26,447 nucleotides of DNA from a virus. This document shows, one piece after another, positions 21,037 to 26,447 of the stretch. The notes below the pieces were generated by a model that did no database searches, was not told the DNA's origin, and worked only from the letters and a program-made list of their open reading frames with translations. Made by a program: the position numbers and the translations under genes. Location of the stretch: positions 1 through 26,447 of IMG/VR virus record IMGVR_UViG_3300034946_000371; one strand, 5' to 3'. Every line of letters starts with the position of its first letter. Position 1 is the first letter of the stretch.

Positions 21037-24000
21037 ATGAGTGATAAAAGATTTCAACAGAGTGTAATACCTCTTAAAACCTCAGACGGGTTTAGCGACG
21101 CGTTTACAGATGGAGGCTTTGGCCGCCAAAGCCAATCCATTTCTATAACAGATGTACTATCTGAAGGCCCTGTTTATGGTCTTGTTGACGGTGCAGCTTC
21201 TATATACCTTAATGATGATAGAGCTCAAGAGATTGGAGACGCTGCCCAGTCCATGTCAAGAACGCCTAATACTGTAACCTTGACTAATGGCGACACTGCT
21301 GTAACTACTACAGGCCCCTTCTATCCCATGAACGAAGAAGGGCTTATCAAACAGCTTATTGTCCGAAAAGGTTGGGGAAGCACTACTGTAACTTTAACAC
21401 AAGCAAGTCCAAATGCCTTTCGCACAGCTAGATTAAACCGTCTCACTACTTCAACTTCTGGGTTTTTTCTAGCGGGTATGGTTACTGGAGCTACCTCCGT
21501 TAGCCCCCGTTTTGCAGACAGTTCTGAGTTTTTGTACTCTCCTGCTCGCTTATATGGCCCCTCTAATGATGGGCTACCTATCGAGGGTTTTCTATACGAG
21601 AGAACTGATGGCGAGAATGCTGGCTTTAGAACAAACGGTGCCGGTTCTACCGAAATAGAAGATGGAACTTATACGCTCGAAGTAGACCGAGTTGTTGCTC
21701 TTACGATAGCAGGCGCCTTGTCTACTCCACTAATAGTTTTGGGCGAGGACTGGCCAGGCGCAACAGGAGACTACTCTTATGACCTAACAGGTACTATTGA
21801 TAGTAGCGTAAGAGACTTAGATGCTCTAGAACCTCATCTTAAAAGTACTAGCACCTTCGGAGGTTTCAATGCCCAGTTCCGTGCTGGTACCTTACTGCAG
21901 TCCCCGATGGCAGGTCAAGGAGGCCTTGGGTCTACTTCAATAAGCCACACTCCCACAGGCGTTCCAGCTTTGGAACAGTCCGTAGAGTTTGATAGCGAAG
22001 GCGTAGACAAAACAGAGTTAGTAGCCACCTCTAATACTTCTGGCTTTAAGCTTACCGCAGAACAGGCGCAAGAAGCTGACGAAGTACGTGTTATTTATAG
22101 TTACGGAAATGGTATATATTCAAGCAGAAAGGATGGCAAAGGTACAGGCTCTAATTATGTGTTCTATAAGGTTACTATAGCTTTTCAAACTCTAGACGCG
22201 CCTACTGCTTGGACGGAAGACCTTATACTTTATGACTATCTAAGACACGGTGGAGAGTCAAAGGACGCTACTAGTTTCCAAACTATTATAGACTTAAGCC
22301 CTTTCAAGCCTTATAGCAACTTCAAGGTTACTATCTCCAGGAGAACTTCTCATACTGGAGATAACTATGATAGACAGGGTGACAGATCTGGGGGTCTCAA
22401 CACGGCTTCCGAGGCTACTATCAGCAGTGTTACAAGCATAATAAAGGAGCAACTTAATCACCCTTATACTTCTTATGCTAACGTTAATTTTAGTTCCAAG
22501 CAGTTTAACAGTATGCCCAAACGTACTTACCATCTTAGAGGCTTATTGGTACAGGTGCCTAGTAACTATGTAACCCGCGAAGAAAGCTCTACCGGTGTTG
22601 CTAGCTATACACGTAATACAAGCGATAGTGCCTTAATAGAATCGAGCTACCAGGCTTGGAATGGTGCTTTTAGACCTACTAAGATTTATACTAATAACCC
22701 TGCGTGGGTTTTCTATGATGTCATATCAAATAATAGGTATGGCCTAGGAGCGTTCCTCGACGCTGGTCAAATAGACAAGTTCGCTTTATATAGAATAGCT
22801 AGATACTGCGACGAGCTTGTTGATGATGGTAAGGGAGGTCTTGAGCCTAGATTTACTGCAAACGTATATCTTACAAAGTCTACAGACGCCTATAAAGTAA
22901 TAAAAGATTTTGCAACTATCTTTAGAAGCATGGTATATTGGCTTGACGGTAAGGTTTTTGCAGTTACTGATCAACCTAAAGAGCCGATTTACAATTTTAC
23001 AAAAGGTAATGTTTTAGATGGATCTTTCAACTATGAAGGTACTGGTAGCAAGACGCGAGCAAACCAAATTTATGTTAACTGGAACAACCCTGAGAATAAC
23101 TATAACTTAGTACCTATCCTCATTGAAGATAGAAACAACATAATAGAGACCGGCAAGATTATAACTTCTGACGCAGTGGCCTTTGGTGCTACGAGCGAGG
23201 GGCAGGCTATTCGGTACGGTAGATGGAAACTTTGGACAGCAATTAACCAAACAGAGATTGTCTCTTTCTCTACGTCAATAAACGCCGCCTTCATAGCTCC
23301 TGGAGATATAGTAAATATACAAGATGCTGATCGCTTCGCAGTAAGATATAGTGGGCGCATACCTTCCACAGGGACTAGAAGCACAACTGTTATACCTATA
23401 GATGCCCCTGTTCTTCTTGCAGCTAATTCAGTTTATGACTTAAGTGTGCTCATAGTAGAGCCAGGTGCGTTTATTACTTCGGAAGGCTCCTTCACAATTA
23501 ACTCAGTTGTTTATAACAAGGGCGACTTAGTCCCCTCTCTGACTACAGAAGAAACAGCAAATAACCTAGTTGATGATAGTGGCGTACCTATTCAAGTAAC
23601 TTGGTCTGACTACACGCGCGTAGAGACCCGAGAAGTCTCTACTTCTGCAGGCACTACGAGCTCTCTGACGGTCGGAACAGCTTTCAATGCTACTCCTGAT
23701 GCTGCTACTGTCTGGATGTTAAAAGAAACTATCAATGGCGCTACAGTTTTGGGCTCTGCAAAACAGTATAAAATACTATCTATTTCTCAAAGTGATGATA
23801 ATAAGTATGATATTTCTGCTGTAATTCACTACAATGAGAAGTTTGACGCAGTGGATAAAGAGTTTAACCTTTATCTTGAAGAAAACGTACTGCCTTCTAT
23901 AACCCCCGATTCAATAGTTCCGCCGCCTATAGATCCGCACGCTCTGTTGAGCACTAATTCCTTTCTAGAAGGAGAGGAGTTTCAACTTAAATGGACTTCT

Positions 24001-26447
24001 CCGAGCTTTATTGGAGGAGGTACTGAAGTTGGTAGAGGTACGTATGAATATTTAGCCGGATATGAGATTGCCCACAACATTCCGGGACACAGGAGCCCTA
24101 TACGCGTAGGTAAGGATGTAACTTCTTTAGACTTTAGCGGTATACCGGATGGAAGTCATACTTTAGGAGTGCGAACTCTCAATATTTTAGATAATAGGTC
24201 AAGAGTTGCATTAACTAAGGTAACTATACTTGATCGTTTCTCTGCAAAGACTACTCGCATGCCCGAAGGAGTCCCTTTTGGAGGCTCTAGTAATGTAGCC
24301 TTGTCTATCAGCGACACGGGCGTATTTAGATTAGGAACAGAGAATAACGGATTTAATTATACAGTTGAGCCAACACACCCTAACGCCGCAGTATTTACAA
24401 ATACTATCGGTCTGTCCTCTACCTACAAGCAGACTTGTACAGACTTGCCTGTTATTGCACAGGTAGCTCAAAGTGCTCCTGGTGCTTTCATATCAGAACA
24501 TGCCTACATTATGTTAGACTCCAGCGGCGCTGCCTTAAGCACTCCTGATCCTTTAGTACTAATGAAGTATAATAATACATCCTACGATAGACCTTATTGG
24601 TTCAATGCAGGTACTGGAAACGATACTACCGGCTTAACAGCAAATTTAACAGGTACTATAAGTAAAGCAGCTTATCAAACTAAAATTGTAGGAGTCGGTA
24701 CTAGCTTTACTACAGAATGTAAAGTGGGCGAGGTATTTAAACCTGCAACAGGTCTAAACCCTGCTGGAACTAATATTACTTCAGAGCTCTTTAGAGTCTC
24801 GTATATTAAAAATGATACTGAGATGTTTATAGATAGAGCTGTCTCTACTGCGTACACTGCTCAAACTTTTAAAACTTCGAATATATTCGTAGATTATACC
24901 AATGATACTATTATAGCAAGAGTGTACCGTACCTCCGATGGTTATTTTGTAGACCCTTTAGTCACGGTAAAGGCCAGCCAGAATTCAGGCGCAGAAACTT
25001 TACTAGCTCAGAGTATAACTAATACAGAAGTAGCTGATCAAACAATTGTTGCTGCTAATATAGAAGACGGCACTATTACTGATATGGAAATAGCGCAAAA
25101 TACTATAACCGGCGGTAACATAAATGCAGGTACAAAGATAGCTGTCTATACCAAAGAAAGTAATGTTATTGTTGATAATACTTACGCAGCATTAGACGGC
25201 GCGAATAACACTTATAGGATATATGCAGGTTCGGAAAGCCCTGCACAGGCTCCCTTCAGCGTTACAAAAGAAGGACTTGTTAGAGCACAGAATATACAAC
25301 TAACCGACCCAAATGGTGTAGTATACTTTGACTCTCAAGTTGGCTTTACTGAAACGGCCTTCTCACAGATTGCAAACGCAACGAGCTCGCGTGTTTATAA
25401 TATAACAAAAACTCTCTCTGCGGATCTTGACTCTTCGAATGCCAGCACTTACCAAGAAGTGGTACTTACAGATGCTGCAGATGTTACGTTAAAAACTGCG
25501 ATACCGGTTTCTAACTTTAGTAAGTATTTAAGTGAAGAGTACTTTGGCGGACAGACTCCAGAGACCGCAGTAAATCTTACAGTAAGTGGGGGTAGTTACC
25601 ACCAAAGACTAACAAATGCTGATCTAACCGTAATACGAAATGGTGCTTCTGTAGCTTTAGCAAGAGCTTTAAAAGCGGGCGAAATCGTACGAGTTACACT
25701 AAACGTCAACTATAGCAAGAATATAAGAAATGTAACTGGTGCTACTAAGGTAGACGGAAGTGCTTGGGCGAGTGTAACGCAGTTAGACAACTCAGCAACT
25801 ATTGTATTATACTTCAAAGTTGTAAACGCACAAGAGTTTAGCTTCAGAGTTGGTGCTCCTACGACCGGTGATCAGTTATTTAAAGCTGGTGGAGAATTAG
25901 ATGAGACTTACTATGCTAAACAGACTAGCCCAAGATATAATGTTAGAAAAAGACCTATCAATAATGTTAATACTTATTTCCATGAGTGGATGTGGAATGA
26001 GGTTCTTTTAGATACTACGGCTACGACTGTTAACCAGATTACTCCTGAGGATGGTTATACTTATACAAAAGGCACCGTCGTTAGACATACAAGCTTTGAA
26101 GGGACGTGGGAGTACTTTGAAATTACACGAGTAGCTTCCGGAACAGGAAGTACTGTAAATACTACTGCCACTCCTGACTTGACTCAAGCTATTTTGGACG
26201 TTATTCCGAATACTGTAAAAGCTCGATTATTACAAAGAACTAGCCCTACTGATACTAGCCCTACTGTACGATTGGATAACTTTTCTTCGAACACTATTCA
26301 AAGAGTAACTTCAGGTACTCCAAGTGACGATCAGTACATTGTAACAGCGGATTTAGATAATGTTGTGTCTGATGGTTTAATTGAGGCAGACCATAGTGTA
26401 GTACTTACTAATTTTGCAGGAGCTGTAAATGCTCAAGGCTTTATTGA
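21037..26447 (+). CDS. J: Tail tip / host-specificity protein J (3' end beyond window)
   Basis: At least 1803 codons with no in-frame stop in the lines translated; lambda J is about 1132 aa. The N-terminus GGFGRQSQSISITDVLSEGP is classic J. A core domain about residues 440-800 includes NPAWVFYDVISNNRYGLG (near 555) and the typical ARYCDELV helix. A fibronectin III-like stretch lies near 965-1070 (TSPSFIGG, LAGYEIAH). A central-fibre module near 1360-1420 (NINAGTKIAVY, APFSVTKEGLVRA) is followed by more beta-rich repeats to the edge. J forms the central tip and fibre and binds the host receptor. AAGGAG 10 nt before ATG 21037. The gene is cut by the window end. Confidence 0.95.
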   Translation, partial: MSDKRFQQSVIPLKTSDGFSDAFTDGGFGRQSQSISITDVLSEGPVYGLVDGAASIYLNDDRAQEIGDAAQSMSRTPNTVTLTNGDTAVTTTGPFYPMNEEGLIKQLIVRKGWGSTTVTLTQASPNAFRTARLNRLTTSTSGFFLAGMVTGATSVSPRFADSSEFLYSPARLYGPSNDGLPIEGFLYERTDGENAGFRTNGAGSTEIEDGTYTLEVDRVVALTIAGALSTPLIVLGEDWPGATGDYSYDLTGTIDSSVRDLDALEPHLKSTSTFGGFNAQFRAGTLLQSPMAGQGGLGSTSISHTPTGVPALEQSVEFDSEGVDKTELVATSNTSGFKLTAEQAQEADEVRVIYSYGNGIYSSRKDGKGTGSNYVFYKVTIAFQTLDAPTAWTEDLILYDYLRHGGESKDATSFQTIIDLSPFKPYSNFKVTISRRTSHTGDNYDRQGDRSGGLNTASEATISSVTSIIKEQLNHPYTSYANVNFSSKQFNSMPKRTYHLRGLLVQVPSNYVTREESSTGVASYTRNTSDSALIESSYQAWNGAFRPTKIYTNNPAWVFYDVISNNRYGLGAFLDAGQIDKFALYRIARYCDELVDDGKGGLEPRFTANVYLTKSTDAYKVIKDFATIFRSMVYWLDGKVFAVTDQPKEPIYNFTKGNVLDGSFNYEGTGSKTRANQIYVNWNNPENNYNLVPILIEDRNNIIETGKIITSDAVAFGATSEGQAIRYGRWKLWTAINQTEIVSFSTSINAAFIAPGDIVNIQDADRFAVRYSGRIPSTGTRSTTVIPIDAPVLLAANSVYDLSVLIVEPGAFITSEGSFTINSVVYNKGDLVPSLTTEETANNLVDDSGVPIQVTWSDYTRVETREVSTSAGTTSSLTVGTAFNATPDAATVWMLKETINGATVLGSAKQYKILSISQSDDNKYDISAVIHYNEKFDAVDKEFNLYLEENVLPSITPDSIVPPPIDPHALLSTNSFLEGEEFQLKWTSPSFIGGGTEVGRGTYEYLAGYEIAHNIPGHRSPIRVGKDVTSLDFSGIPDGSHTLGVRTLNILDNRSRVALTKVTILDRFSAKTTRMPEGVPFGGSSNVALSISDTGVFRLGTENNGFNYTVEPTHPNAAVFTNTIGLSSTYKQTCTDLPVIAQVAQSAPGAFISEHAYIMLDSSGAALSTPDPLVLMKYNNTSYDRPYWFNAGTGNDTTGLTANLTGTISKAAYQTKIVGVGTSFTTECKVGEVFKPATGLNPAGTNITSELFRVSYIKNDTEMFIDRAVSTAYTAQTFKTSNIFVDYTNDTIIARVYRTSDGYFVDPLVTVKASQNSGAETLLAQSITNTEVADQTIVAANIEDGTITDMEIAQNTITGGNINAGTKIAVYTKESNVIVDNTYAALDGANNTYRIYAGSESPAQAPFSVTKEGLVRAQNIQLTDPNGVVYFDSQVGFTETAFSQIANATSSRVYNITKTLSADLDSSNASTYQEVVLTDAADVTLKTAIPVSNFSKYLSEEYFGGQTPETAVNLTVSGGSYHQRLTNADLTVIRNGASVALARALKAGEIVRVTLNVNYSKNIRNVTGATKVDGSAWASVTQLDNSATIVLYFKVVNAQEFSFRVGAPTTGDQLFKAGGELDETYYAKQTSPRYNVRKRPINNVNTYFHEWMWNEVLLDTTATTVNQITPEDGYTYTKGTVVRHTSFEGTWEYFEITRVASGTGSTVNTTATPDLTQAILDVIPNTVKARLLQRTSPTDTSPTVRLDNFSSNTIQRVTSGTPSDDQYIVTADLDNVVSDGLIEADHSVVLTNFAGAVNAQGFI

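Noticed and set aside
26238-26270. Short tandem repeat in J (two copies of ACTAGCCCTACTG)
   Set aside because: Two copies only, coding for TSPT-like residues in frame; no sign of a variable repeat or recombination site.

Overview
The window is a 26.4 kb segment of a tailed double-stranded DNA phage with a lambda-like (siphovirus) head and long flexible tail. It is AT-rich and gene-dense. Host-type sigma70 promoters, a PhoB box and several small marine-phage protein families point to a marine gammaproteobacterial host, but this host call is an inference. I see no integrase, tRNA, CRISPR array or insertion sequence. The window looks like an internal segment of a phage genome rather than a chromosomal junction.

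Layout. (1) Positions 2-751 are a leftward operon of three small proteins (a 32-aa membrane peptide, a 102-aa helix-turn-helix-like protein and a 66-aa membrane protein) driven by a near-consensus promoter at 724-751. (2) Positions 752-984 are a divergent control region. It holds a GC-rich dyad and a textbook PhoB box placed 10 bp from a TATAAT, which drives a small secreted, outer-membrane-like protein (985-1314). (3) Positions 1351-4290 carry the small terminase gene behind a perfect TTGACA-17-TATAAT promoter that appears to give a leaderless mRNA. Three membrane proteins follow (one with an EF-hand), then a Cys-rich mini-protein, four overlapping Lys/Arg-rich mini-proteins (one of 44 aa nested between its neighbours in another frame) and a transglutaminase-like cysteine peptidase. 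(4) Positions 4275-9590 are the packaging and capsid module: large terminase, a second perfect promoter, HNH endonuclease, portal, a small Lys/Pro-rich protein, and a fused prohead protease-capsid protein with a strong internal start, closed by a terminator. (5) Positions 9605-13350 are the neck and tail tube: connector, a neck/tail-completion-like protein, tail terminator and major tail tube protein, closed by a second terminator. (6) Positions 13380-26447 are the tail assembly genes in lambda order: G and G-T (a -1 frameshift with all its parts visible), tape measure H, M, L, K, I and J. J is open at the right edge.

How the genes work together. TerS, TerL and HNH process and package DNA through the portal into a shell made from the fused protease-capsid precursor. 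Connector, neck and terminator proteins join the head to a tube laid on the tape measure with G and GT as chaperones. M, L, K, I and J build the tail tip that recognises and enters the host. Stop/start overlaps tie most genes translationally. The two most abundant structural proteins (capsid and tube) are each followed at once by an intrinsic terminator.

The points that stand out are: the PhoB box, which would couple a phage envelope gene to host phosphate starvation; two 7-nt -10-to-ATG promoters suggesting leaderless translation; the nested basic gene; the internal capsid start; the complete frameshift element; and two chitin-binding-like modules inserted between the predicted Fe-S cysteines of the L protein.
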